Shown here in pieces: positions 50,601-61,986 of a stretch of DNA of 64,000 bases (the first letter of the stretch is position 1; each line of letters starts with the position of its first letter). The stretch is taken from contig JAPPUL010000076.1 in the NCBI GenBank assembly GCA_026874595.1, forward strand, positions 746,001 to 810,000, written 5' to 3'. The notes below the pieces were generated by a model. That model was not told the origin of the DNA. It made no database searches and saw only the letters and a program-made list of their open reading frames with translations. The position numbers were made by a program, and so were the translations under genes. This DNA comes from Sipunculus nudus (lineage: Eukaryota; Annelida; Sipuncula; Golfingiida; Sipunculidae).

Positions 50601-53600
50601 AGTTACCAATAGTGGGATTTAAAGCATTTCACGTTGCAATTTAACATTCTCTAAATTTGCGTTTTAGTTACCAATAGTGGGATTTAAAGGATTATCCTGT
50701 TAGGTACATAATAATGACTCACTTGTTTTAGTTACCAATAGTGGGATTTAAAGGTCTTGTCAATTTATCTCGCCAACGCAAAACAGCTCCGTTTTAGTTA
50801 CCAATAGTGGGATTTAAAGAAGCAACAGCGAGTTACCCGCTAATGTATATTTTCAGTTTTAGTTACCAATAGTGGGATTTAAAGATGTATATAAGGATTA
50901 TTGGATAAGGGCGTTAACTTGTTTTAGTTACCAATAGTGGGATTTAAAGTTTTTGAAAACAATATTAAGTGATAATGTCCACGATGTTTTAGTTACCAAT
51001 AGTGGGATTTAAAGTGTTTGTTCTGCGTAAACTCTTTTCGTAGGCTTACACGTTTTAGTTACCAATAGTGGGATTTAAAGTTTTTATACTCGTGATTTGA
51101 ATACTAGATGCAACTAGTTTTAGTTACCAATAGTGGGATTTAAAGAAATATAGAACATTATCACCAAAACAGTTAATATACGTTTTAGTTACCAATAGTG
51201 GGATTTAAAGACGATGCGCGGCGGAGAGTGAGCCCCCCAAGTCGCCGTTTTAGTTACCAATAGTGGGATTTAAAGTAGGAGGTATAAATGAGATATAGAA
51301 GGAAAAGAAAAGTTTTAGTTACCAATAGTGGGATTTAAAGTGGCCTCAAGCGGGTCCCGCAGTGACGCTGCCTTTGGTTTTAGTTACCAATAGTGGGATT
51401 TAAAGTTTTTTTAGAAGCGCATCGCTATAAAGTGGCTCTGAGTTTTAGTTACCAATAGTGGGATTTAAAGTAACGATATTATCATAACATTAATATGAAA
51501 AATAAAGTTTTAGTTACCAATAGTGGGATTTAAAGCTTTCATTGCTTTGAACAAGTCAACTGATGACAGAGGTTTTAGTTACCAATAGTGGGATTTAAAG
51601 CTTATTATAAGCATCCCAAAAAGGCATCTCAATAAGTTTTAGTTACCAATAGTGGGATTTAAAGTCGCGGTTGGAGAAGCTAGTATAGATAACGAAGAAG
51701 GTTTTAGTTACCAATAGTGGGATTTAAAGACCTTCACCGTCAAAACAAACATTGTTATCAACTAAGTTTTAGTTACCAATAGTGGGATTTAAAGATCGGA
51801 TTAGGTAAAAGTTTACAACTATGAATAACTGTTTTAGTTACCAATAGTGGGATTTAAAGCCGACTGCGCGCGGCGGAGAGTGAGCCCCCCAAGTCGCCGT
51901 TTTAGTTACCAATAGTGGGATTTAAAGTTTGTTCGTCGCTAATATCAATATGTCTAACTTGCAGTTTTAGTTACCAATAGTGGGATTTAAAGCCTTCTAT
52001 CATCTTCCAGTAAAGGCAACGCATCTTTAGTTTTAGTTACCAATAGTGGGATTTAAAGAGTTCTTAATATATCTTCTTCTCTAACTTCTTTCTTGTTTTA
52101 GTTACCAATAGTGGGATTTAAAGTAATGGATTTTGTGTCTGGGATAACTGGCGGTGGTAGTTTTAGTTACCAATAGTGGGATTTAAAGAAAAGCTAGACA
52201 AGAGCGGCCGCGAGACGTTTCTTTGTTTTAGTTACCAATAGTGGGATTTAAAGACCAGACGACCGAAAAGCACACAAAAAAGAAAAAAGGTTTTAGTTAC
52301 CAATAGTGGGATTTAAAGCCGCATACAAATATCTTACAACACTCGACAATGATAGTTTTAGTTACCAATAGTGGGATTTAAAGTCTATATAAACGAACAA
52401 CCAACTCTAGCGAAATTATTGTTTTAGTTACCAATAGTGGGATTTAAAGATTATTCAATCTATTCAGGGTGCAGGGAAAAGTTTTGTTTTAGTTACCAAT
52501 AGTGGGATTTAAAGGATTTTGTCCTCGAAGGACGTCAAAGAAACAATCTGGTTTTAGTTACCAATAGTGGGATTTAAAGAGCGTGTGCTTGCGAACGAAG
52601 CCGTCGGGTTGGTCTGTTTTAGTTACCAATAGTGGGATTTAAAGTTATCTGGCTATGAAGTGGATGAATTTGAAGAAGAGCGTTTTAGTTACCAATAGTG
52701 GGATTTAAAGGAAGATGGGTTAGCTCGCGGTGTTGGTGGTGCTATGGTTTTAGTTACCAATAGTGGGATTTAAAGTCTCGCGAGCTATATTTTTCCAGTA
52801 CTCTAGCTGTTGTTTTAGTTACCAATAGTGGGATTTAAAGATTTGCAAGAATGAAAAAGACTTAAAAGAAGCTCTGAGTTTTAGTTACCAATAGTGGGAT
52901 TTAAAGACTTACACTTGTTTGAAACTCTCCGCTTATCTTACTGTTTTAGTTACCAATAGTGGGATTTAAAGTTCATATTCTTCTCTATACTTTTTATTAC
53001 CACCGTGTTTTAGTTACCAATAGTGGGATTTAAAGCCTAATTATATAAACAATCAAGATAAAGATATTTTTGTTTTAGTTACCAATAGTGGGATTTAAAG
53101 GCGTCTGATGAAGTTAGGTTAGCTCGTATTGCTAAAGGTTTTAGTTACCAATAGTGGGATTTAAAGTTTGGTAAAAAGGCACTGTATAGTGTTAATTATG
53201 TTGTTTTAGTTACCAATAGTGGGATTTAAAGTTTATATTCTTTTGCAAAATTATCACGCCAATACTTGTTTTAGTTACCAATAGTGGGATTTAAAGCTGA
53301 ATATAATTTCATTATTTACGAGCTCAAAGCGAGTTTTAGTTACCAATAGTGGGATTTAAAGACAATTCCTAAAACCATTATCTACTTTCTATTTTAAGTT
53401 TTAGTTACCAATAGTGGGATTTAAAGGGGCTAACAACAGAGCGTACCCCGAAAAGCTAGACAGTTTTAGTTACCAATAGTGGGATTTAAAGCGGTCAGTT
53501 CTAGACCCATATTCGCCAACTGCAAAAGTTTTAGTTACCAATAGTGGGATTTAAAGTTCTAGCTATTCTTTCTAACCTAGCTTCTTCGTTATGTTTTAGT

Positions 53601-56600
53601 TACCAATAGTGGGATTTAAAGATAGTATGCGTCCAACCCATTCTTGTCGCTTATTCACGTTTTAGTTACCAATAGTGGGATTTAAAGGCCAAATATCTCG
53701 GCTTGTGTAACATACTATCGCGTAGTTTTAGTTACCAATAGTGGGATTTAAAGTATCCTATGCTTTTATTATTTAATCTTCTTTAATCTGTTTTAGTTAC
53801 CAATAGTGGGATTTAAAGAAACTCTTTTTCTCTTCCTTCTTCTTCTTCTTCTTCGTTTTAGTTACCAATAGTGGGATTTAAAGATACACGAGGATTTGAA
53901 AGTAAAGAAGATAAAGTAAGTTTTAGTTACCAATAGTGGGATTTAAAGTATCCTTTTTCTGGTTATCCTAATCTTGCTGGTTGGGTTTTAGTTACCAATA
54001 GTGGGATTTAAAGAATAATCATCCTGAAACCGCATTCTCGCTTCTGCCCGTTTTAGTTACCAATAGTGGGATTTAAAGTTTAACTTGTCCAAAATTTGTA
54101 AACCTTAAGTTTTTGTTTTAGTTACCAATAGTGGGATTTAAAGTTTTGATAGAACTTCACTTGTATGACAAAGATACAAGTTTTAGTTACCAATAGTGGG
54201 ATTTAAAGAAATTGTGAAATCTTATTGCATTAGGCGCAGTCGCCGTTTTAGTTACCAATAGTGGGATTTAAAGGCATCTTCTTCATAGCTATAACGATAT
54301 TCCTTTCTCGTTTTAGTTACCAATAGTGGGATTTAAAGCGCATTCTTACTGTTAATTTTTGCGTCTTGGTTGTCGTTTTAGTTACCAATAGTGGGATTTA
54401 AAGAAATTTCAACGTATTTATATTTTTTTGTCATTTTTTGTTTTAGTTACCAATAGTGGGATTTAAAGTCGCTTGTTTTACATGCTGAGCTTACAATTAT
54501 ACTTGTTTTAGTTACCAATAGTGGGATTTAAAGGACATTATGCTTCAGCCCATCAACTTGTCCTTCCAGTTTTAGTTACCAATAGTGGGATTTAAAGGGA
54601 GCAGTATGAGTGCAGCTGAGCAAGAGACGTGGGAGTTTTAGTTACCAATAGTGGGATTTAAAGAATAATGCGATTAGGAACGTAGTAATGTGAAACTTGG
54701 TTTTAGTTACCAATAGTGGGATTTAAAGTTGTCTCACGCTAGCTTGGAGCTGGCGTGGGGAAAGGTTTTAGTTACCAATAGTGGGATTTAAAGTTTTTCT
54801 GATACAGAGTTAAATGATACTAGAAAGGCGTTTTAGTTACCAATAGTGGGATTTAAAGTATTGGGAAAGAGATGATAATGGTAAAGTTACTAAAGTTTTA
54901 GTTACCAATAGTGGGATTTAAAGTAGGATATTCTAATTCTTCACTTAAGAAGATATCCTGTTTTAGTTACCAATAGTGGGATTTAAAGGACATTATGCTT
55001 CAGCCCATCAACTTGTCCTTCCAGTTTTAGTTACCAATAGTGGGATTTAAAGGGAGCAGTATGAGTGCAGCTGAGCAAGAGACGTGGGAGTTTTAGTTAC
55101 CAATAGTGGGATTTAAAGCACTTGTATATATAAATGTGTCTCTATTGCCGTAAGGTTTTAGTTACCAATAGTGGGATTTAAAGGAGACTGTTAAGGTTGC
55201 AGATTTAAGTTCAGCCACGTTTTAGTTACCAATAGTGGGATTTAAAGTTCTACTTTCAATTTTGAAAAAGAAAGAATATCCTTGTTTTAGTTACCAATAG
55301 TGGGATTTAAAGCCCGCAAGGTAGCGAGGCTTATGTAACATACTATCTCGTTTTAGTTACCAATAGTGGGATTTAAAGTTCTACTTTCAATTTTGAAAAA
55401 GAAAGAATATCCTTGTTTTAGTTACCAATAGTGGGATTTAAAGCCCGCAAGGTAGCGAGGCTTATGTAACATACTATCTCGTTTTAGTTACCAATAGTGG
55501 GATTTAAAGAGCTGTCCTCTTTGCTAATAAAATACCTCATGGGCCCCGTTTTAGTTACCAATAGTGGGATTTAAAGCGTGTAGCAGGTAGTTTATCATCA
55601 TACTCTAAAATGGTTTTAGTTACCAATAGTGGGATTTAAAGATTAAAACCTGTTATGCATAACGTTGATATATGTATGTTTTAGTTACCAATAGTGGGAT
55701 TTAAAGTTTTTCTATCCACCAAACTCGCATAATCGCCTAAAGGTTTTAGTTACCAATAGTGGGATTTAAAGATATTTTTGTCTAATACATACATATCGCC
55801 ATAACTGGTTTTAGTTACCAATAGTGGGATTTAAAGCGCTATACGTTCTACTTTCAATCTCTGAGTTACTGTGTTTTAGTTACCAATAGTGGGATTTAAA
55901 GGTAGACCTTCTGAAGCTGTTTCTTATAAATATCTTAGTTTTAGTTACCAATAGTGGGATTTAAAGTAATTAAATTTATGATATATTCATCATTTAGTCC
56001 AGTTTTAGTTACCAATAGTGGGATTTAAAGGTTAGGAACGTAGTAATGTGAAACTTGAACTTCTACGTTTTAGTTACCAATAGTGGGATTTAAAGACCCA
56101 GACCACCCCAGACGACCGAAAAGCACACAAAGTTTTAGTTACCAATAGTGGGATTTAAAGATCGCTTTTAACTTTATTCATTTTAATACCTCTTGTGTTT
56201 TAGTTACCAATAGTGGGATTTAAAGCGTGTAGCAGGTAGTTTATCATCATACTCTAAAATGGTTTTAGTTACCAATAGTGGGATTTAAAGTTTTTATTTA
56301 TTTCTTCTCGCCACTTTTTAGATTTCGTTTTAGTTACCAATAGTGGGATTTAAAGCTCCCAGCGCCAATAAGAGGAAGCCCCCCACAAGGGGTTTTAGTT
56401 ACCAATAGTGGGATTTAAAGAGTCTTCAATATATCCTCTTCTTTAACTTCTTTCTTGTTTTAGTTACCAATAGTGGGATTTAAAGCTATTTGTCCTAGCG
56501 CCATATTCACCAACTCCAAGTTTTAGTTGCCAATAGTGGGATTTAAAGTTTAAAGTTAAAAACTAATGATTTTAAGATAGAGACGTTTTAGTTACCAATA

Positions 56601-58567
56601 GTGGGATTTAAAGTATAGGAATCATTATAAAAGTTATAAAAGCTATTATAGTTTTAGTTACCAATAGTGGGATTTAAAGAAACCTGTTGAAATTCCCGAG
56701 GATGTGCGACAGCCTGGTTTTAGTTACCAATAGTGGGATTTAAAGCTACTATAAACCGTTCTGGGGCGTATCCACATTAGTGTTTTAGTTACCAATAGTG
56801 GGATTTAAAGGTCTACAAGCTGTTCCTTTCTTGACCCCCATCCAACGTTTTAGTTACCAATAGTGGGATTTAAAGAACACGAACATGTACAACATTAATA
56901 TGACTGCCAGGTTTTAGTTACCAATAGTGGGATTTAAAGTATTCAAAACCTGACTAAAATCTATACTTTGTTTTCGTTTTAGTTACCAATAGTGGGATTT
57001 AAAGTCTCTTAATTTTACAACTAGAAAGACTTAACAGTTTGTTTTAGTTACCAATAGTGGGATTTAAAGTAGGAGGAAAAACAATGAGATATAGAAGGAA
57101 AAGAAGTTTTAGTTACCAATAGTGGGATTTAAAGAGACAAAACTTATATATTATGACAATGTTATTTTGCGGTTTTAGTTACCAATAGTGGGATTTAAAG
57201 AAATAATCCAGCAAACTTCCAACAGTCGCCTTTTGGGTTTTAGTTACCAATAGTGGGATTTAAAGTTGTCTGAAAAAGTCAAGTGTTTTTTTCTTTTTTG
57301 TGGTTTTAGTTACCAATAGTGGGATTTAAAGAAAAACTCTGGGCGGTATTTTTTTCTTTGTACTTTTGTTTTAGTTACCAATAGTGGGATTTAAAGTGAT
57401 TTACACCAGTATTCAAAACTTGACTAAAATCTGTTTTAGTTACCAATAGTGGGATTTAAAGCTTGCATAAATTCCACGAGGACGCACAGTTAACAACGTT
57501 TTAGTTACCAATAGTGGGATTTAAAGTTCCAGTCAGATAAAAATAATTCTTTTGCTAATTTTGTTTTAGTTACCAATAGTGGGATTTAAAGACTGTTTAG
57601 CAACTTCTCTAGCACTTTCTTGAATAGTTTTAGTTACCAATAGTGGGATTTAAAGGTTTTATCATATTTCACAGATAAGCCTGCGATTTCTGTTTTAGTT
57701 ACCAATAGTGGGATTTAAAGATAGTATTTTTGAAAAAATGAGAATGATTTTGAGAAGTTTTAGTTACCAATAGTGGGATTTAAAGTATTTGGACATTCCT
57801 GTATGGCTGCGCAAAGAGGATGTTTTAGTTACCAATAGTGGGATTTAAAGTCAGTTGCGGTTCAGGCTGAGACGGGTCTTGGTGAAGTTTTAGTTACCAA
57901 TAGTGGGATTTAAAGTCAGCTAAGATATAATCAAGTTGCTAGTATAATAGAGTTTTAGTTACCAATAGTGGGATTTAAAGGTTGTAACTTTCTTTCAACG
58001 CTTAAATTAGCTCCCAAGTTTTAGTTACCAATAGTGGGATTTAAAGTTAGAGTAATATTCAAAAAAGGTGGCACAACTGCTGGTTTTAGTTACCAATAGT
58101 GGGATTTAAAGCATCCTGATTAGGATCATTTGTAGCAGACCACACATGTTTTAGTTACCAATAGTGGGATTTAAAGCCAGACACGATATAGTCTAAGTCT
58201 TGTTTATATTTTAGTTTTAGTTACCAATAGTGGGATTTAAAGCTAGCCATCTTACTCAGCGCTTGCCCTCCATGCGCTGTTTTAGTTACCAATAGTGGGA
58301 TTTAAAGTCTAACCTGATTAAAACATACATTAGCTTTACGCATGTTTTAGTTACCAATAGTGGGATTTAAAGGGACTATACGTGTCGACACATCATATTC
58401 ATTACAGTGTTTTAGTTACCAATAGTGGGATTTAAAGAGTGCATAAAGGGGATGTATGCCTGCCTGCTTTGCAGTTTTAGTTACCAATAGTGGGATTTAA
58501 AGTTTTTACAGTGAGCCCACTCCCCCGTAACTAATCTTGTTTTAGTTACCAATAGTGGGATTTAAAG
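44608..58567 (+). CRISPR. Type I-B CRISPR array, about 215 repeats, 214 spacers
   Basis: The 29-base repeat begins gttttagttaccaatagtgg and ends gatttaaag. Stepping through the sequence I count 215 repeats from 44608 to 58539, with spacers mostly of 36 bases (range about 34-39). The only variant repeat I saw is at 56520 (tt g cc for tt a cc). The final repeat is intact, so there is no decayed trailer end. Several spacers occur twice, some as adjacent pairs copied together (54534-54634 and 54989-55089; 55248-55349 and 55379-55480). Many others are near-variants of one another. The I-B cas operon directly upstream reads in the same direction. Confidence 0.97.
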
Positions 58568-58585
58568 ATCTTTTAACCTCTCCTC

Positions 58586-59266
58586 TTATTTACCTTTATT
58601 AGAAAATACTTGTACTGCAATCAGCGTGACAGATGATATATCATATAACATGGCTCCTGTAGCCAAGTATGTAAGTCTTCGATTTAATATATTTTTTCTT
58701 TAATATATTTTTTCTATGGCCGTATGAAGCCATCCAACGTTTTATTAAATCATTAGCAAATGATATGTATGTATGGGGAGGGTTTTAACTTCTGTACCAG
58801 CTATTATATATTGTTTACCATATGCTTTTGCAATATTTTCAGCAGCTACACTATATTTAGATTTAAATCCGGCAAGTTTCATTCTATCTCGTGGTTTTCT
58901 ACGTCCTGGAATCGGACTTATATGGCTAAAGAAATTGTATTGTTCCATATCAGTTGCATGGATTTGTGCGGCTTTTTTTAGATAGTATGAATATATAAAT
59001 GGTTTTATATTATTTTCTATTCTTCTAAAGTTAGTTTCATAAAAAATAGCCGCTTGCATAAGTTGATAGTTAATGTTATTAAAGTTTATTTTTTTGTTAG
59101 CCGGAGGGTATCTCTTAAATTTTTTATAGTCATATTTGTTATACAAACTATCATTCCAAACCATGAATTCATTCATGGCTTTGTTAGCGGCACTGTTATC
59201 CCCACAGCCAGTATGTACTATCCCTAAAACTAATAGGGACAAACTAATTAATAAAAATCTTTTCAT
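58586..59266 (-). pseudogene. CAP-domain (SCP-like) secreted protein, frameshifted
   Basis: The first frame starts with a lipoprotein-like signal (RFLLISLSLLVLGIVHTGC) and holds the CAP helix segments YYLKKAAQIHATDM and SHISPIPGRRKPRDRM, then VAAENIAKAYG. It then runs to an early stop at 58745. The expected continuation, with WMASYGHRKNIL, lies in another frame, and a third frame carries the last beta strand to a stop at 58586. At least two frameshifts therefore break the gene. Its 3' end is 19 bases from the last repeat of the I-B array. Confidence 0.75.
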
Positions 59267-59937
59267 TATTATCTTTGTTCAAGTTGCCTTTTATACTATT
59301 AGTTATGAATAATATAATAGCGCAATATAAAAATAACACAACACTAATTTTTAAGATAAATGAAATAATAAGGATCTAACATGTTATTTTTAAGCTCAAT
59401 ATCCACAAGTTTTGTGTTAAGTATCTTTTAAGTTTATGGTATCAAGGTTATTTAGAAACTATTGCATAGTTTCTAAATAGTGGTAAATATAAGGTTAGGA
59501 TGGTTAAAGCAAGAGAGTTATACTATATTTAATTAATTGTTTTATCATATTTTTTCCGTATGATTTTAATATCACGATATTAATTATTCTAACGAATATA
59601 AGAAAAAGTATTCTAAAGGAATTTATGGGTTAAAAATTATTGATATTAGTATTCTAACAAGTATAAGAAAAGAGGTTCTAAATTAATCTTTTTAACTTTA
59701 CATAAGTTTAACTTAGAATAATTTTAATTTATTTTAAATATAATACTTATTAAATACCTTGCAGGACCTCCTGTCCTAATAGTTTAGCATAGGTTAAATC
59801 TAGCATAACTCCAATTTATTCCCGAGAATACCTCTAACACTGATGTTTTGCTTTTTGAGCTAAATTTATTATTTCCCCTTAGAGCGTTTGCTGACAAATA
59901 ATTAGCACTAATAAGGTTATATAAAACATGAAAAAAA
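59267..59937. other. Non-coding region with a strong hairpin and an imperfect direct repeat
   Basis: A perfect inverted repeat at 59450-59478 has 13-base arms (atttagaaactat) and a three-base loop. An imperfect direct repeat of about 42 bases lies at 59576-59617 and 59642-59683, sharing tattctaac and tataagaaaa words. No open frame of note is present. Confidence 0.6.
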
Positions 59938-60249
59938 TATCATTAAAAGAGGTAGATAACATAGCTCAGCTTGCCAGGGTATATTTAACTGATTAAGAAA
60001 AGGAGAAGTTTTAAAAGGAACTTAGTAATATTTTAACCTACGTTGATAAAATTAACGAGTTAGATACATCTAATATAGAGCCTACAGCACATATCTTGGA
60101 TATAAATAATGTATTTTGTAAGGATATAGTTAAAGATAGTGTGTCAGTAGGGGATATTATATACCTTGCTCCCTAGTCATCATGATAATTTTATAGTTAC
60201 CAAAAGTAATATAATGATTAGTAAGGGAGTTTTTAAATATCCATTATAA
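59938..60249 (+). pseudogene. gatC: gatC pseudogene (amidotransferase subunit C)
   Basis: The frame opens ISLKEVDNIAQLARVYLTD, the usual GatC start, and later has LSNILTYVDKINELDTSNIE followed by the PTAH segment. Two in-frame TAA codons lie just after LTD and seven codons later. A frameshift near 60175 separates the last part (HHDNFIVTKSNIM). GatC is the small subunit of the enzyme that makes Gln-tRNA or Asn-tRNA by transamidation. An intact copy must exist elsewhere if the pathway is used. No gatA or gatB follows. Confidence 0.8.
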
Positions 60250-60267
60250 TAATAACCGGGGCAAGAA

Positions 60268-61986
60268 ATGTCAGATGATAATAATATTTACAAAGGCGAT
60301 TTACATATAAACGATTGTTTTCATGAGAATATCTTTAAGTTATTTAGGGATTACTGCAAAAGGAATAACTATCATCTTTTAAGTGATTTAAGGGGGTTAA
60401 ATTTTAATGATCTGTATCAGGTTAAGGGGTTGGGATCACTAAAGGTTGATAAAATTAAAGATAGATATTTAGAATATTGTAATGATAATAATATTAAAGA
60501 ACTGCCAGATGAAAGTACTATTAAAGTTAATGATAATAAGATTAAAAATATATATAAGATTAAAAATATATATTCAGATAGAATATTTAAAATATTTGTT
60601 GATTATTGTGATAAGAAAGGTATATATGATTTCTCAGACATACATAATATTACTGATACGGAACTAAAAACAATACCTAGCCTTGGAAAACATAAAATAA
60701 AGAAAATCATAGAGCGAAGTTATGAGTTTAGTAGGAAGTTAGGCTTAAAGCCTATTAGAGTTGAAGGTTATTTTAGCTTTGATTTTCATGATGACTTCAA
60801 AGAAATGCCTATTAATAAGGTTTTAAATAAATATGATGAGTTTAGTAGTTATCTTTTAAAAAGCGGTAAGATTAAAAAGTTAGAAGATTTTAATAAGATA
60901 GATAAGAATGCTTTTTTAAAAGAAGTAGATGGTTTTGGTAAAAACAAGTTGGATGATTTTGAGTTTGATCCTCTTTATTTTGAGTACTCTATAGATAAAT
61001 TCATTAAAATCTACTTTAAAGATAATATTGACAACAAGCTAATCAAAATCTATGAAGAGCGAGCCAAAGGTAAATCTTTAACAGAATTAGGTAAAGAGTT
61101 AGGCGTAACCAAGGAAGGGGTTAGGCACAAGGAAAAAAAGGTTAGCAAGCATTTTTCTTTTTACTTTAGTGTAATAGGGGATTACCTTATAGATAATTAT
61201 TTTTATGAAAAACCAGTTATTAATCCATCAGATATTTTTAAGGTTTATAGTGATGAAAGAGAGAGCTTAATTATTGGATATGCACTAAAGGAAGGAGCTT
61301 TAAATAGGGTACAATATTTAAAAGAAATAGACCTTTTCCTTATTGATCATGACGTACAAAGGGTCAAAAACAAGTTAAATAAATTAGGTACAATTATAGA
61401 AGATGCCTTAAGTTATGATGATATGAAGGACTTAGTAGAAAAGAGCTTAGTAAGTAATGGGATAGATTTTATTACCTTAAAAGATTTTGAAAAGTATTTT
61501 GCAAGAAAGATATTTAATCAGTTTAAAAAATATAGACCTTTTGAAGAGGCCCGGGAGTACGCTAGGTCTCTTAAGTTAAAGGGTACAAAGGAATGGTATG
61601 AGTGGGCAAGGTCAGATGAAAGACCTGATGACATTCCTTATAGTCCTAATAGTGTTTACAAAGATAAAGGCTGGCAGGACTATGGTGATTGGTTAGGCAC
61701 AGGCCGGGTTAGGGTTACTGTTAGTACAACTAACCTTCGTCCTTTTGAAGAGGCACGGGAGTACGCTAGGTCTCTTAAGTTAAAGGGTACAAAGGAATGG
61801 TATGAGTGGGCAAAGTCTGATGAAAGACCTGATGACATTCCTTATAGCCCACATCATTTTTACAAAGATAAAGGCTGGCAAGGCTATGGTGATTGGTTAG
61901 GTATTAGAAGTGTTTGGAATACAAATGCTATAAAGGCATTTGTCAAGGATATAATAGACCATATATACCTAGTCTTGAAAACGTAG
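60268..61986 (+). CDS. DNA-binding protein: HhH-like repeats, sigma-4-like HTH, two integrase repeat units
   Basis: Three similar N-terminal segments (about residues 15-60, 100-150, 190-235), each with a Gly-containing turn such as VKGLGSLKVDKI, IPSLGKHKIKKI or VDGFGKNKLDDF, look like helix-hairpin-helix units of the RNA polymerase alpha-CTD type. A helix-turn-helix like sigma region 4 follows (GKSLTELGKELGVTKEGVRH). Near the C-terminus two copies of the phage-integrase repeat unit (FEEAREYARSLKLKGTKEWY, later YGDWLG) lie 204 bases apart with nearly identical DNA. The frame ends just where a broken SNF2-type helicase begins in another frame, so the protein was probably longer. Confidence 0.6.
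   Translation: MSDDNNIYKGDLHINDCFHENIFKLFRDYCKRNNYHLLSDLRGLNFNDLYQVKGLGSLKVDKIKDRYLEYCNDNNIKELPDESTIKVNDNKIKNIYKIKNIYSDRIFKIFVDYCDKKGIYDFSDIHNITDTELKTIPSLGKHKIKKIIERSYEFSRKLGLKPIRVEGYFSFDFHDDFKEMPINKVLNKYDEFSSYLLKSGKIKKLEDFNKIDKNAFLKEVDGFGKNKLDDFEFDPLYFEYSIDKFIKIYFKDNIDNKLIKIYEERAKGKSLTELGKELGVTKEGVRHKEKKVSKHFSFYFSVIGDYLIDNYFYEKPVINPSDIFKVYSDERESLIIGYALKEGALNRVQYLKEIDLFLIDHDVQRVKNKLNKLGTIIEDALSYDDMKDLVEKSLVSNGIDFITLKDFEKYFARKIFNQFKKYRPFEEAREYARSLKLKGTKEWYEWARSDERPDDIPYSPNSVYKDKGWQDYGDWLGTGRVRVTVSTTNLRPFEEAREYARSLKLKGTKEWYEWAKSDERPDDIPYSPHHFYKDKGWQGYGDWLGIRSVWNTNAIKAFVKDIIDHIYLVLKT

Noticed and set aside
44608-58567. Self-targeting spacers against this window
   Set aside because: By eye I found no spacer with a convincing full match to other parts of the window; a proper search of the whole genome would be needed.
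12264-60030. Stop-codon reassignment as an explanation for the internal TAG (HNH) and TAA (gatC) codons
   Set aside because: Many intact genes here end in TAA or TAG at family-typical positions, and the same pseudogenes also carry or adjoin frameshifts.
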